From Anaerolineales bacterium (lineage in GTDB: Bacteria; Chloroflexota; Anaerolineae; Anaerolineales; UBA4823), in the NCBI GenBank assembly GCA_025057645.1, contig JANXBJ010000013.1:1-64000 (forward strand): DNA of 64,000 nucleotides. The letters run 5' to 3'. Shown in pieces: positions 43,819-52,095 of the stretch. The notes under the pieces are model-generated. The model was given only the letters and a program-made list of their open reading frames with translations, did no database searches and was not told where the DNA came from. The position numbers were made by a program, and so were the translations under genes. Every line of letters begins with the position of its first letter. Within the stretch, counting starts at the first letter, position 1.

Positions 43819-43853
43819 AAAAAAGACGCCCTCCAGACCTGGTAGGGAGGGCG
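43819..43853 (-). terminator. Intrinsic terminator between tRNA-Leu and glgC
   Basis: Minus strand: stem CGCCCTCC (43853-43846) and GGAGGGCG (43834-43827), an 11-nt loop, and a T-rich tail with six T residues (43824-43819). It sits 20 nt after tRNA-Leu and 18 nt before the glgC start codon. Confidence 0.85.
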
Positions 43854-43873
43854 ACTAAATTGTGCTCAGACAG

Positions 43874-43955
43874 TGCCGAAGGTGGGAGTCGAACCCACAC
43901 TCCCGAGGGAACGCGATTTTGAGTCGCGCGCGTCTGCCAGTTCCGCCACTTCGGC
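43874..43955 (-). tRNA. tRNA-Leu (CAA)
   Basis: 82 nt with a long variable arm. Acceptor GCCGAAG/CTTCGGC, discriminator A. The anticodon stem CGCGA/TCGCG presents CAA, reading TTG codons. CCA is not encoded. Confidence 0.96.
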
Positions 43956-43968
43956 AGTTCCTGCATAT

Positions 43969-43997
43969 AGTATAACCAAAGTCGACTTGCAGGTCAA
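43969..43997 (-). promoter_or_regulatory. tRNA-Leu promoter
   Basis: Minus strand: TTGACC (43997-43992), a 17-nt spacer and TATACT (43974-43969). Each hexamer matches five of six consensus bases. Confidence 0.8.
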
Positions 43998-44064
43998 GGA
44001 GAAATTGCCGGTTTGGACCGCAACCGGCTTCTCTCGATCTCTCCCTGTTTTGTGAATTCTCAGC

Positions 44065-44070
44065 TAAAAT
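44065..44070 (+). promoter_or_regulatory. -10 box for near-leaderless folK
   Basis: TAAAAT followed after 9 nt by ATG 44080; any leader would be about three nucleotides. No good -35 is seen. Confidence 0.45.
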
Positions 44071-44079
44071 AAAAACCCC

Positions 44080-44568
44080 ATGAACAGGAGACATGTCATC
44101 TATCTTGCTTTTGGCAGCAACCTTGGCGATCGGATGGGCTACCTTCGTCAGGCGTTGCATTCCCTACCGCCAGCTGTGGAAGTCGAGGCCTGTTCGGCAG
44201 TCTACGAGACCCCGCCATGGGGGATTGTTGAGCAGCCTGTTTTTTATAATCAAGTGGTGCGCGCCGTGACCGACCTCTCCCCGCAGCAGTTACTCACTTT
44301 TCTCAAACACATTGAACAGCGTTTGGGACGCACCGAAACTGTTCGGAATGGCCCCCGCGTAATTGATATTGACATCTTGTTCTATGACGACATAGAGCTT
44401 ACCACTCCGGAGCTGGAAATTCCTCATCCGCGCATCGAGGGCCGGGCATTCGTTTGGGTGCCGCTGGCAGAAATTGCCCCGGAGTTGGTTTACCCCAAAT
44501 TGGGAAAAACAGCCGCACAGATTGTCGGCGAGCTGGATTGCAGCGGGATTCGCATCGTTTCGCTTTGA
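44080..44568 (+). CDS. folK: 6-hydroxymethyl-7,8-dihydropterin pyrophosphokinase (HPPK)
   Basis: 162 residues. It pyrophosphorylates hydroxymethyl-dihydropterin in folate synthesis. The signatures are LAFGSNLGDR near the N terminus, YETPPWG with QPVFYNQVV, and RNGPRVIDIDILFYDD, whose aspartates bind Mg, followed by IPHPRIEGRAFVWVPLAEIAP. It begins a plus-strand operon: folK, a STAS-like gene (20-nt gap), then folP. No Shine-Dalgarno is present and the -10 box is 9 nt from the start. Confidence 0.95.
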   Translation: MNRRHVIYLAFGSNLGDRMGYLRQALHSLPPAVEVEACSAVYETPPWGIVEQPVFYNQVVRAVTDLSPQQLLTFLKHIEQRLGRTETVRNGPRVIDIDILFYDDIELTTPELEIPHPRIEGRAFVWVPLAEIAPELVYPKLGKTAAQIVGELDCSGIRIVSL

Positions 44569-44588
44569 TGGGTCAAGGAGAGTGCAAG

Positions 44589-45014
44589 ATGGCGGAGACA
44601 ACCCTCAAACCTTTGAATTGGAAACCCGAGCCGGGCATCGGCTATACTGTACAGCGCCGGGCTGATGGTGGGATGCATTATGTCTTTACGGACGTCAACC
44701 AGAAAACCCTCCATCATTGGCGTGAGTTTGCCTTGCAGCATTTACTGGATTCCGATCGCCTGACGCGCAACCTGTACGATCTGAGAGCCATCCAGCAAAT
44801 TCCCCCGGAGGCTATCCAAATCGCCTTGGAGTTGAACGCCGACCCGGCTGCCCGCAACATTCGTGTTGCCGTGGTTGTCGGGAGTGAAGAGGTGCGCCGT
44901 GCCGTAGAAGAGGTCGAAGCTCTCACGGCGCCGGCCGGAGTAGAGCTGGGCATTTTTACCGACATAGAGCAAGCTGAAGCTTGGCTTAGCCGGCCGCTCA
45001 CCCAGCTAATTTAG
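44589..45014 (+). CDS. STAS/SEC14-like domain protein
   Basis: 141 residues. After a 20-residue N terminus the pattern is GGMHYVFTDVNQKTLHHWREFALQ-like strand and helix, then NLYDLRAIQQIPPEAIQIALELNADPAA, then NIRVAVVVGSEEVRRAVEEVEALT and LGIFTDIEQAEAWL. This alternation of strands and helices resembles STAS or SpoIIAA-like (SEC14-type) domains in which a strand ending in an Asp is followed by a helix. The role is unknown. ATG 44589 has GGAG 8 nt upstream. It sits between two folate genes. Confidence 0.65.
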   Translation: MAETTLKPLNWKPEPGIGYTVQRRADGGMHYVFTDVNQKTLHHWREFALQHLLDSDRLTRNLYDLRAIQQIPPEAIQIALELNADPAARNIRVAVVVGSEEVRRAVEEVEALTAPAGVELGIFTDIEQAEAWLSRPLTQLI

Positions 45015-45030
45015 CAGAGGCATGTTGCTC

Positions 45031-45939
45031 ATGGAGCGATTGAAGGCAAACTCTCTGCAGATCGGCAATTCGACCTTCGAGTGGGGCAAGCGCACATATA
45101 TCATGGGAATCCTTAACATCACCACCGATAGCTTTTCGGGCGATGGATTGCTTAAGGAAGGTAAGGAAGGAGGAGATTTCGTAGCCCGAGCTCTCGAACA
45201 AGCGCGCCGGTTTCTCGCTGCGGGTGCCGATATTCTGGATGTTGGCGGGGAAAGCACTCGCCCGGGAGCGCAACCGATCAGCGCTGAGGAGGAGCTTGAG
45301 CGCGTCCTGCCTGTAATTCGGGCTCTCATGCAAGAGCTGGATGTCCTGGTTTCGATCGACACCTATAAGGCGGTGGTTGCGGAAGCTGCCCTGCAAGCCG
45401 GCGCTCGGATTGTTAACGATGTTTGGGGCTTTCGTGCAGATCCGGAAATTGCCAAGGTGGCCGCTCGTCATCGGGCCGTTGTGGTCTTGATGCACAACCG
45501 CAGTTCTTGGGCGCACGCAGAGATCAAAGAAAGGCTCGGCGGTCGTTATGTTGGTGTGCCCTACGAGGATTTGATCTCCGACATCCGGCGCGAGCTGATG
45601 GAAAGCGTGGCGATCGCCCACGCTGCCGGCATTCCCGATGAGCACATTATCCTCGATCCCGGAATCGGTTTTGGTAAATCCACCGAACAAAACCTAGAGC
45701 TTGTCAATCGCCTGGACGAGATCCGTGCTCTGGGCTACCCGATTCTCTATGGTCCTTCGCGCAAGTCCTTTATCGGTTATACTCTCGATTTGCCTCCCGA
45801 CCAGCGCCTCGAAGGGACCGCAGCCGCTGTAGCCGTGGGCATCGTTCGCGGTGCAGACATCATACGTGTTCATGACGTAGAGCCGATGGTGCGCGTAGCT
45901 CGCATGACGGATGCTATTGTGCGCCGGCCTAAGGCCTAG
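45031..45939 (+). CDS. folP: Dihydropteroate synthase
   Basis: 302 residues. It joins 6-hydroxymethyl-dihydropterin pyrophosphate with p-aminobenzoate, the sulfonamide target. The markers are MGILNITTDSFSGDG, DILDVGGESTRPGA, SIDTYKA, NDVWGF, LDPGIGFGKS, GPSRKSFIG and IIRVHDV. AGAGG at 45016-45020 is 10 nt before ATG 45031 and only 1 nt before ATG 45022; I use 45031. The product of folK upstream is its substrate. acnA follows 21 nt later with its own strong ribosome-binding site. Confidence 0.95.
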   Translation: MERLKANSLQIGNSTFEWGKRTYIMGILNITTDSFSGDGLLKEGKEGGDFVARALEQARRFLAAGADILDVGGESTRPGAQPISAEEELERVLPVIRALMQELDVLVSIDTYKAVVAEAALQAGARIVNDVWGFRADPEIAKVAARHRAVVVLMHNRSSWAHAEIKERLGGRYVGVPYEDLISDIRRELMESVAIAHAAGIPDEHIILDPGIGFGKSTEQNLELVNRLDEIRALGYPILYGPSRKSFIGYTLDLPPDQRLEGTAAAVAVGIVRGADIIRVHDVEPMVRVARMTDAIVRRPKA

Positions 45940-45960
45940 CCTTTTTTCTGAGGAGGGAAG

Positions 45961-48681
45961 ATGAGCAAAAGGGATGAATTCGGCATTCGGCAGGTCTTGA
46001 GGACCTCTTCTGGGGAATTGGTTATCTACAGTTTGCCGTTGTTGGAGAAGCAGGGGATTACACAACTTGACCGCCTCCCCTATTCAATTCGCGTCCTTTT
46101 AGAGTCGGTGGCTCGCCTGTGTAACCAGGCCGAGATCACCCGCCAAGATGTGCTCAATTTGGCCGCCTGGCAACCTCAACAGAGCGAACGTCCGAACTTG
46201 CCCTTCCGTCCGGCGCGAGTGATCATGCAGGATTTCACCGGCGTGCCGGCGATCGTCGATCTGGCTGCAATGCGTTCGACGGTGCGACGCCTCGGAGGAG
46301 ATCCTCAGCGCATCAACCCTCAGGTGCCGGTTGATCTTGTGATTGACCACTCAGTGCAAGTGGATTTCTTCGCCAATCCGGATGCTTTTCAGCGCAACGC
46401 TGAGCTGGAGTTTCAACGCAATCGCGAGCGCTACGAGTTCCTCAGTTGGGGTCAAAAAGCTTTTCGCAATTTCCGCGTTGTGCCGCCGGCCACCGGAATC
46501 GTTCATCAGGTCAATTTGGAGTATCTGGCCGAGGTGGTGATGGTTGCCGAGGTGGAGGGGGAGTATGTCGCTTTCCCTGATACCTTGGTCGGCACTGACT
46601 CGCACACGACAATGATCAACGGCCTAGGGGTAGTCGGCTGGGGCGTGGGCGGCATTGAAGCCGAAGCGGCGATGTTGGGGATGCCCATCGACCTCAACGC
46701 ACCGGATGTGGTAGGCTTGAAGCTCTGTGGTGAGTTACGTCCCGGCGTTACGGCCACCGATCTGACGCTTACGATCACCCAAATTCTCCGCAGACACGGG
46801 GTGGTGGAAAAATTTGTCGAGTTTTTCGGCGAGGGAGCCGATCGCCTCTCCCTGCCCGACCGTGCGACCATTGCCAACATGGCGCCGGAATATGGGGCGA
46901 CGATGGGCTACTTCCCTGTTGATGCCGAGACCTTGCGCTATCTGAGGGCTACCGGGCGCAGCCCGGAGTTGGTCGAGCGCGTTGAACGATATTGCAAGGA
47001 GCAAGGGCTGTTCCGCACCCCCGAAGCCCCCGAGCCATGCTACAGCGAAGTTATCGAACTAGATTTATCCACGATCGAGCCCAGTGTCGCCGGCCCCAAA
47101 CGCCCGCAGGATCGCCTTCCTCTGACGGCGGTAAAGGAAGCTTTTGCCAAGGCACTAGTTGCACCTCTCAGCGAGCGCGGCTATGCCCTCTCACCAGCTG
47201 AGGTCAATGCCACTGCAGTCATGGGCGTAAACGGCAGCAGCGTTGAGCTGAAGCATGGATCGGTGGTGATTGCTGCCATCACTTCTTGTACCAACACTTC
47301 GAATCCCTCGGTAATGGTCGCTGCGGGGTTGTTGGCCAAAAAAGCCGTGGAGCGTGGGTTGCAGGTGAAGCCGTATGTTAAGACCAGTTTGGCTCCTGGT
47401 TCGCGAGTTGTGACCGAATACTTGGAGAAGGCCGGCTTAATGGAGCCGCTGGGCAAGTTGGGCTTTAATTTGGTTGGTTATGGCTGTACGACCTGTATCG
47501 GCAACTCCGGTCCTCTGCCCGGTGAGGTGGTAAAGGCAATCACTACGGCCAACTTGGTCGCTGCAGCGGTGCTTTCCGGCAATCGCAACTTTGAGGGGCG
47601 TATTCACCCTTACGTACGGGCAAACTTTTTGGCTTCTCCCCCGTTGGTGGTGGCCTATGCTCTGGCCGGCAATGTGGGGGTTGACCTAACCCGTGAACCT
47701 CTCGGCTTTGACAAAGAGGGCAAGCCGGTCTTTCTTGCCGATCTCTGGCCTTCGGAGCAAGAGATCCGGGAAACCATTGACCGCACATTGAGTCCGGAGC
47801 TTTTCCGCAATAAATATGCAGATCTCTTCGAGGGAAATCTCACTTGGAATGCCATTGCCGAACGGTTTGGGAGTCAGGTTGACCCGGTATATCCTTGGGA
47901 TGAGAACTCCACTTATATTCAAGAGCCGCCGTTCTTCGAGGATTTCGCTCCCCAACCTGCGCCCTTGGGAGATCTCAGAGAAGCGCGAGTGTTGGTTTTT
48001 CTCGGCGATTCGATCACTACGGATCATATTTCCCCGGCCGGTGCTATCCCGGTAGACTCGCCTGCCGGACGCTACCTGATTGAGCGAGGGGTGCAGCCGC
48101 GGGATTTCAACTCTTACGGCGCGCGGCGCGGAAATGACCGTGTGATGGTGCGTGGCACGTTTGCCAACATTCGCTTGAAGAATCGTCTGCTACCCGGTGT
48201 GGAAGGGGGATATACGCTGCACTTTCCCGATCGGCAGCAGATGTTTATTTTCGATGCAGCGATGAGGTATAAAGAAGAGGGTGTGCCGCTGATCGTCTTG
48301 GCTGGCAAGGAGTATGGCAGCGGTTCAAGTCGCGATTGGGCTGCCAAAGGCCCGCGCTTGCTCGGAGTCCGAGCGGTGCTGGCGGAGAGTTTCGAGCGCA
48401 TTCATCGCTCGAATCTGGTTGGAATGGGAGTACTGCCCTTGCAATTCTTGCCTGGTGAGAACGCCGAGTGGTTAGGGTTGGACGGAAGCGAAACCTTTAC
48501 TCTTCAGGGGATTTCCGACCCCCGGCCGAATAAACGCATTCAGGTGATTGCTAGGAAGGAGCACGGCCAGGAAGTGCGTTTTCAAGCGGTTATGCGCCTG
48601 AACACGCCCACGGAAGTGCAAATTTACCGCCACGGGGGCATTCTGGCGTTAGTCTTGCGGCGTTTGTTAGGTTGGGCGTAA
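45961..48681 (+). CDS. acnA: Aconitate hydratase A
   Basis: 906 residues, the size of AcnA/IRP-type aconitases. It isomerises citrate to isocitrate in the TCA cycle. The 4Fe-4S ligands are Cys443 ([11 protein letters not shown]), Cys509 and Cys512 ([12 protein letters not shown]). The catalytic [11 protein letters not shown] serine loop is in the C-terminal swivel domain, and [12 protein letters not shown] is in the first half. GAGGAGG lies 4 nt before ATG 45961. It ends near a hairpin facing the convergent ssb. Confidence 0.97.
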   Translation: MSKRDEFGIRQVLRTSSGELVIYSLPLLEKQGITQLDRLPYSIRVLLESVARLCNQAEITRQDVLNLAAWQPQQSERPNLPFRPARVIMQDFTGVPAIVDLAAMRSTVRRLGGDPQRINPQVPVDLVIDHSVQVDFFANPDAFQRNAELEFQRNRERYEFLSWGQKAFRNFRVVPPATGIVHQVNLEYLAEVVMVAEVEGEYVAFPDTLVGTDSHTTMINGLGVVGWGVGGIEAEAAMLGMPIDLNAPDVVGLKLCGELRPGVTATDLTLTITQILRRHGVVEKFVEFFGEGADRLSLPDRATIANMAPEYGATMGYFPVDAETLRYLRATGRSPELVERVERYCKEQGLFRTPEAPEPCYSEVIELDLSTIEPSVAGPKRPQDRLPLTAVKEAFAKALVAPLSERGYALSPAEVNATAVMGVNGSSVELKHGSVVIAAITSCTNTSNPSVMVAAGLLAKKAVERGLQVKPYVKTSLAPGSRVVTEYLEKAGLMEPLGKLGFNLVGYGCTTCIGNSGPLPGEVVKAITTANLVAAAVLSGNRNFEGRIHPYVRANFLASPPLVVAYALAGNVGVDLTREPLGFDKEGKPVFLADLWPSEQEIRETIDRTLSPELFRNKYADLFEGNLTWNAIAERFGSQVDPVYPWDENSTYIQEPPFFEDFAPQPAPLGDLREARVLVFLGDSITTDHISPAGAIPVDSPAGRYLIERGVQPRDFNSYGARRGNDRVMVRGTFANIRLKNRLLPGVEGGYTLHFPDRQQMFIFDAAMRYKEEGVPLIVLAGKEYGSGSSRDWAAKGPRLLGVRAVLAESFERIHRSNLVGMGVLPLQFLPGENAEWLGLDGSETFTLQGISDPRPNKRIQVIARKEHGQEVRFQAVMRLNTPTEVQIYRHGGILALVLRRLLGWA

Positions 48682-48701
48682 TCGGGACTGTGTAGCGAAT
48701 T

Positions 48702-48733
48702 AAGCGGTAAGCCTCAGAGGGAGCCCACCGCTT
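48702..48733. terminator. Hairpin between convergent acnA and ssb
   Basis: AAGCGGT (48702-48708) pairs with ACCGCTT (48727-48733) around an 18-nt loop with some further pairing inside. No U run follows on either strand, so it is at best a weak bidirectional terminator. Confidence 0.4.
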
Positions 48734-48759
48734 GACTTGAAAGAAGCGAAAGGTGGAGA

Positions 48760-49158
48760 TCAGGAGGAGGTTTCTTCTGATTCCCCGTTCTCTTCCTGTT
48801 CTTCTTCGGTAATGGGTTCTTCCTCTTTGCGCCTGCGGTCGAGGATTTGCATTTGTTTGGCAATCACACGGGCGGTGTAGCGGGTGACACCATTATGGTT
48901 TATACGACGGGTGCGCAGTTTGCCCTCGATGTAGACCAAACGCCCCTTGTTGAGGTATTGTTCACAAATTTCACCGAGTTTGCCCCAGACCTCGACACTA
49001 AACCAATCGGTCGTTTCATGGGTTGCTCCGTTTTTGTCCCGCCAGCGCTGGCCGACAGCGAGGGTAAAGCTGGTGACCTTCCTTCCTTTGGGGGTGTAGC
49101 GGGTGGTGGGTTTTGTGCCTAAACGACCGATCAACTGCACCCGATTCAAGGCTGGCAT
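48760..49158 (-). CDS. ssb: Single-stranded DNA-binding protein
   Basis: 132 residues. An OB fold occupies residues 1-105 (LNRVQLIGRLGTKPTTRYTPKGRKV, TDWFSVEVWGKLGEICEQYLNKGRLVYIEGKL). A short acidic tail follows. It lacks the usual DDxPF tip that docks partner proteins, ending in Glu/Ser-rich sequence instead, so it may be a second SSB. AGGAGG lies 8 nt before ATG 49158. It stands alone rather than between rpsF and rpsR. Confidence 0.93.
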   Translation of the reverse strand: MPALNRVQLIGRLGTKPTTRYTPKGRKVTSFTLAVGQRWRDKNGATHETTDWFSVEVWGKLGEICEQYLNKGRLVYIEGKLRTRRINHNGVTRYTARVIAKQMQILDRRRKEEEPITEEEQEENGESEETSS

Positions 49159-49204
49159 TTTTCTGTCCTCCTAGTCAAAGGGTCAGCTCAAACTCTTTCC
49201 CAAT

Positions 49205-49233
49205 ACTGTAACTGTGAGCGGCGTTTCTGTCAA
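49205..49233 (-). promoter_or_regulatory. ssb promoter
   Basis: Minus strand: TTGACA (49233-49228, perfect), a 17-nt spacer and TACAGT (49210-49205). The leader would be about 40 nt and contains the AGGAGG site. Confidence 0.75.
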
Positions 49234-49323
49234 GCGTTTGGTCCGATAGTTCGCCTTAAATCCTCTTTGCGTATGCGTCAAAGGCTGGTATCCTTAGAGA
49301 AAAGAACCGTGTGCGAGGTGTTT

Positions 49324-49980
49324 ATGTATCTTGCGATCGAAGGTGTGATCGGAGTGGGGAAAACCACTTTGGCTCGTTTGCTACAGCCGATCTTTCGAGC
49401 CAATTTATTGCTAGAGGTCTTTGAGGAAAATCCTTTCTTGGCGAACTTCTATTCCGATCGCCAGCGCTATGCCTTTCAGACGCAAATCTTCTTCCTTCTC
49501 AGCCGTTACCGCCAACAACATCAGGCGGTGCCGCGGCTTTTGGCAAGCGGCAAGCCCTTGATCGCCGACTATACTTTTGAAAAAGATGCTTTGTTTGCCC
49601 GCATTAACTTGGAAGGTGACGAATTAGAAACCTATTGGCGCGTCTACGAGGCATTGGCCGAGAAAATTCCCTCGCCGGATTTGGTCGTGTTCTTGCGCGC
49701 CGATGTGGACACCTTGATGCAGCGCATTGCTTTGCGCGATCGCCCCTACGAGCGTAACATGGAGCGGGCTTATATCGAGCAGTTGTGCATGGCTTACGAG
49801 CGACATTTCCTCGAGAACCGCCGCTCAGGCAGTTCGCCGGTCCTAGTGGTGGACACGAACCACTTGGATTACGTTCGCAACCCGCAAGACTTGAACAGTG
49901 TGGTTGAACGCATTCGCCAAATGCTGCGCCTCTCTCCTTTTCAGGTGGAATTACCCTTGCAGGCGGAGGGATCGTTCTGA
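49324..49980 (+). CDS. Deoxynucleoside kinase (dGK/dAK family)
   Basis: 218 residues. A P-loop GVIGVGKTT (7-15), the ENPF motif (EENPFLANFY) and the LID-region IALRDRPYERNMERAY match bacterial deoxyadenosine/deoxyguanosine kinases of the dNK family, which salvage deoxynucleosides. The exact base preference cannot be read. ATG 49324 is preceded by GAGGTG, and earlier in-frame starts give an unrelated N terminus. It overlaps the next gene by one nucleotide (TGATG), so both are translated together. Confidence 0.88.
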   Translation: MYLAIEGVIGVGKTTLARLLQPIFRANLLLEVFEENPFLANFYSDRQRYAFQTQIFFLLSRYRQQHQAVPRLLASGKPLIADYTFEKDALFARINLEGDELETYWRVYEALAEKIPSPDLVVFLRADVDTLMQRIALRDRPYERNMERAYIEQLCMAYERHFLENRRSGSSPVLVVDTNHLDYVRNPQDLNSVVERIRQMLRLSPFQVELPLQAEGSF

Positions 49981-50981
49981 TGCGCATTACACCTGAGACG
50001 ATTTTGGAGATCGCCCGCAATGCCGTGGCACGACGGGTGCGCAACGATCCGAGCATCTTGGCGGCTTATCTGTGCGGTTCGACACTCGAGGATGATTTTC
50101 TTTTAGGGGGCACGGTGGATATCGATCTGGTGCTGATCCATATCGATCAGGTGTCGCCGCCGCGGGAGATTGAACGTCTGACCGATGAAGTCCACCTTGA
50201 CATTGCACACCACTCGCAGAAGCAATATGAACCTGCGCGCGCCTTACGCACCCATCCCTGGCTCGGTCCGGCTCTTTACAGCGGCAAGCCGCTTTACGAT
50301 CGAGGTCACATTCTGGATTTTATTCAGGCCAGCGTGCGGGGGATGTTCAACAGCCCGCAGAACGTGATCGGGCGGGCGCGTCCGCAGGCCGAACATGCGC
50401 GCCAGATGTGGTTCGAATTAAAGGACATACGCAAGGAAATTGGACTCAAAGAAGTGCGCTTGTATCTTAAGGCCCTCGAGTGCGCTGCCAATGCCATTGC
50501 CCTGTTGAGCGGCGACCCCCTCACCGAGCGCCGTTTCTTAGTAAAGTTTGCCCACAGAGCCGCTGCGATCGGACGCCCAGGCTTAGCGGCTGGTTTGATC
50601 GGCCTGCTGGGGGGTGCGGAGGTGCAGCGCGAAACTTTGCAAACCTGGCAATTGCAATGGGAGGAGGCCTTTGCGGCCTTGCCGGAAACTCCACGTTCGA
50701 CCGTCCTTCACCCGGCGCGCCGGGCTTACTATGGACGGGCGTTTGAATTCTTGGTGAACGGCGCAGAGCCGCGTGCGGTTCTGTGGCCCTTGCTGCGCAC
50801 CTGGCTGGAAATGGTCGCCGAGATGGGAGAAGGGTCGGTAGCAGCTCAGGGTTGGAATGAGATCACCGCCCGGCTGGGATTGAGCGGGGACGATTTTTGT
50901 CAGCGCGTAATGGCTTTCGATGCTTTCCTCGACCAAGTCGAAGAGGCGCTGGAGGAATGGGCACAGCGCAACGGAGCATAA
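49980..50981 (+). CDS. Nucleotidyltransferase-domain protein, unknown substrate
   Basis: 333 residues. The N-terminal 100 residues form a pol-beta-type nucleotidyltransferase core: GS at 33-34 (CGSTLEDDF) and D47-x-D49 (TVDIDLVLI). The third acidic residue is probably in EVHLDIAHH. A helical C-terminal two thirds (about 110-333) follows, rich in Leu and Ala. The layout recalls antibiotic- or nucleotide-modifying and MNT-like enzymes, but I cannot name a substrate. It is translationally coupled to the deoxynucleoside kinase (TGATG). Two parS sites follow directly after its stop. Confidence 0.75.
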   Translation: MRITPETILEIARNAVARRVRNDPSILAAYLCGSTLEDDFLLGGTVDIDLVLIHIDQVSPPREIERLTDEVHLDIAHHSQKQYEPARALRTHPWLGPALYSGKPLYDRGHILDFIQASVRGMFNSPQNVIGRARPQAEHARQMWFELKDIRKEIGLKEVRLYLKALECAANAIALLSGDPLTERRFLVKFAHRAAAIGRPGLAAGLIGLLGGAEVQRETLQTWQLQWEEAFAALPETPRSTVLHPARRAYYGRAFEFLVNGAEPRAVLWPLLRTWLEMVAEMGEGSVAAQGWNEITARLGLSGDDFCQRVMAFDAFLDQVEEALEEWAQRNGA

Positions 50982-50982
50982 A

Positions 50983-50998
50983 AGTTTCACGTGAAACC
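50983..50998. other. parS-like site 1
   Basis: AGTTTCACGTGAAACC: the 14-nt core GTTTCACGTGAAAC is an exact match to the conserved ParB-binding palindrome, with only the outermost bases differing. It starts 2 nt after the nucleotidyltransferase stop codon. Confidence 0.85.
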
Positions 50999-51022
50999 TT
51001 GTAGCCTTTTGCAACGCCCAGA

Positions 51023-51038
51023 TGTTTCACGTGAAACA
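51023..51038. other. parS site 2 (exact consensus)
   Basis: TGTTTCACGTGAAACA is identical to the 16-bp parS consensus first defined in Bacillus and conserved across bacteria. It lies 40 bp from site 1, start to start. parS sites load ParB (Spo0J) and usually lie near the replication origin. No parA or parB gene is in this window. Confidence 0.92.
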
Positions 51039-51107
51039 AGGGCATGCAAGCGAAATTTACCGCTTTCTCTGCTTCGTGTCCTGCCTGCCTTCGGATGAGC
51101 TTTTTCC

Positions 51108-51165
51108 CACACCAAGACACTAAGGGCACAAAGATTTTTTTGTGTGTCCTTTGTGCCTTCGTGGG
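51108..51165. repeat. Inverted repeat of the CACAAAG type after the slipin operon
   Basis: The left arm (51108-51133, ending GGGCACAAAG) and right arm (CCTTTGTGCCTTCGTGGG, 51148-51165) are imperfect inverted copies around an AT-rich loop with seven T residues. It sits just past the stop of the last gene in the minus-strand operon, where it may end transcription. The motif resembles a dispersed intergenic repeat seen in many genomes (recollection, not a search). Confidence 0.5.
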
Positions 51166-51171
51166 AGCCGA

Positions 51172-51393
51172 TTACTGCGGCAACGAGCGCCGGCGGCGGG
51201 CACGGTCAGTTAGCGGGCGCTTTGCCACGACGCGCACTTTACCACCCCCATAATCGTGCGCCAAGACGGAGATTACCTCCCAACCCTCGGCGCCAAGTTC
51301 GTTCAAAGCTTCCTCCAGAACTTCATCGCGCGGACCGCGCCACGCGCTTCCTACACTCAACACCCGATACTCCCAGGGAGCAATCTCGCTCAT
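51172..51393 (-). CDS. DUF4177 family small protein
   Basis: 73 residues with the pattern WEYRVLSV, then ELGAEGWEVISVLAHDYGGGKVRVVAKRPL, which is the DUF4177 signature, a compact alpha/beta domain without known function. It ends in a basic tail. ATG 51393 overlaps the upstream stop (ATGA), so it is translationally coupled to the SdpI-like gene and is the last of four genes in the operon. Confidence 0.82.
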   Translation of the reverse strand: MSEIAPWEYRVLSVGSAWRGPRDEVLEEALNELGAEGWEVISVLAHDYGGGKVRVVAKRPLTDRARRRRSLPQ

Positions 51394-52061
51394 CCCTTGC
51401 CCTCCTCTTCATATGGCGCTTCCTTGCGGTAGCGCTCGAAAAGCAGGTACGAATACACCACTGGCACGAAAGCGGCGAGAAACACTGAGCCGAGCATCAC
51501 CCAAATTCCCAACGCCCCGAAGAAGGCGCTGACCACCGCTACTACCGCTGCTGCCTTGAACAACACACTGCCCAAGCGATGGGTTGCTGCCCAGACGCGG
51601 TCATCGGAAAGCGTCCACGGCGTGCGGATACCGATGAACCAGTTACGCTTTGCCTTGCTGAGCAGTTCACCGGCAAAGTAGATCAAGACGCCTATCCCTG
51701 GCAACAACAAGCGGCTCATGCGGAAGTGAATGCCTAAGTTGTAAATCAGGGTCAAAAAGTGCAGGTATAGCAAAAAGGCGATGACGAGCACGATAAACGC
51801 GTTGAAGATGCCGCGAAAGCGGGCGATGTTCTCGCGCAGAGGATCAATGAGCGGGATCACCCAGAACAAGGCCGCCATGCCGAGGCTGATGATCGGCATC
51901 AGGAAGACTCCCCAAAAGCGGGTGGTGTAGCCATCTACTTCGTCGGCCGCATTCCAGTCCGATGCCATTAGCGGCGGTAAGCGATCCCAGAGCAAAATGC
52001 CGCTGAAGATAGCCATCAGAATGAGGGTAAAAACGACCAAGAAAGCAGTTCGGGTTGACAT
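51390..52061 (-). CDS. SdpI/DUF1648 family membrane protein
   Basis: 223 residues with about six membrane helices. The first part is DUF1648-like (DRLPPLMASDWNAADEVDGYTTRFW). The last part matches the SdpI signature (RNWFIGIRTPWTLSDDRVWAATHRLGS), the family of the Bacillus immunity protein against the SdpC toxin. No toxin gene is present, so the role is open; envelope-stress defence is a reasonable guess. ATG 52061 has AAGGAG 6 nt upstream. It follows the slipin gene within a GntR-led operon. Confidence 0.85.
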   Translation of the reverse strand: MSTRTAFLVVFTLILMAIFSGILLWDRLPPLMASDWNAADEVDGYTTRFWGVFLMPIISLGMAALFWVIPLIDPLRENIARFRGIFNAFIVLVIAFLLYLHFLTLIYNLGIHFRMSRLLLPGIGVLIYFAGELLSKAKRNWFIGIRTPWTLSDDRVWAATHRLGSVLFKAAAVVAVVSAFFGALGIWVMLGSVFLAAFVPVVYSYLLFERYRKEAPYEEEGKG

Positions 52062-52095
52062 TTGCTTCTCCTTGCTGCAAGGTGGGCTGCGCTTA

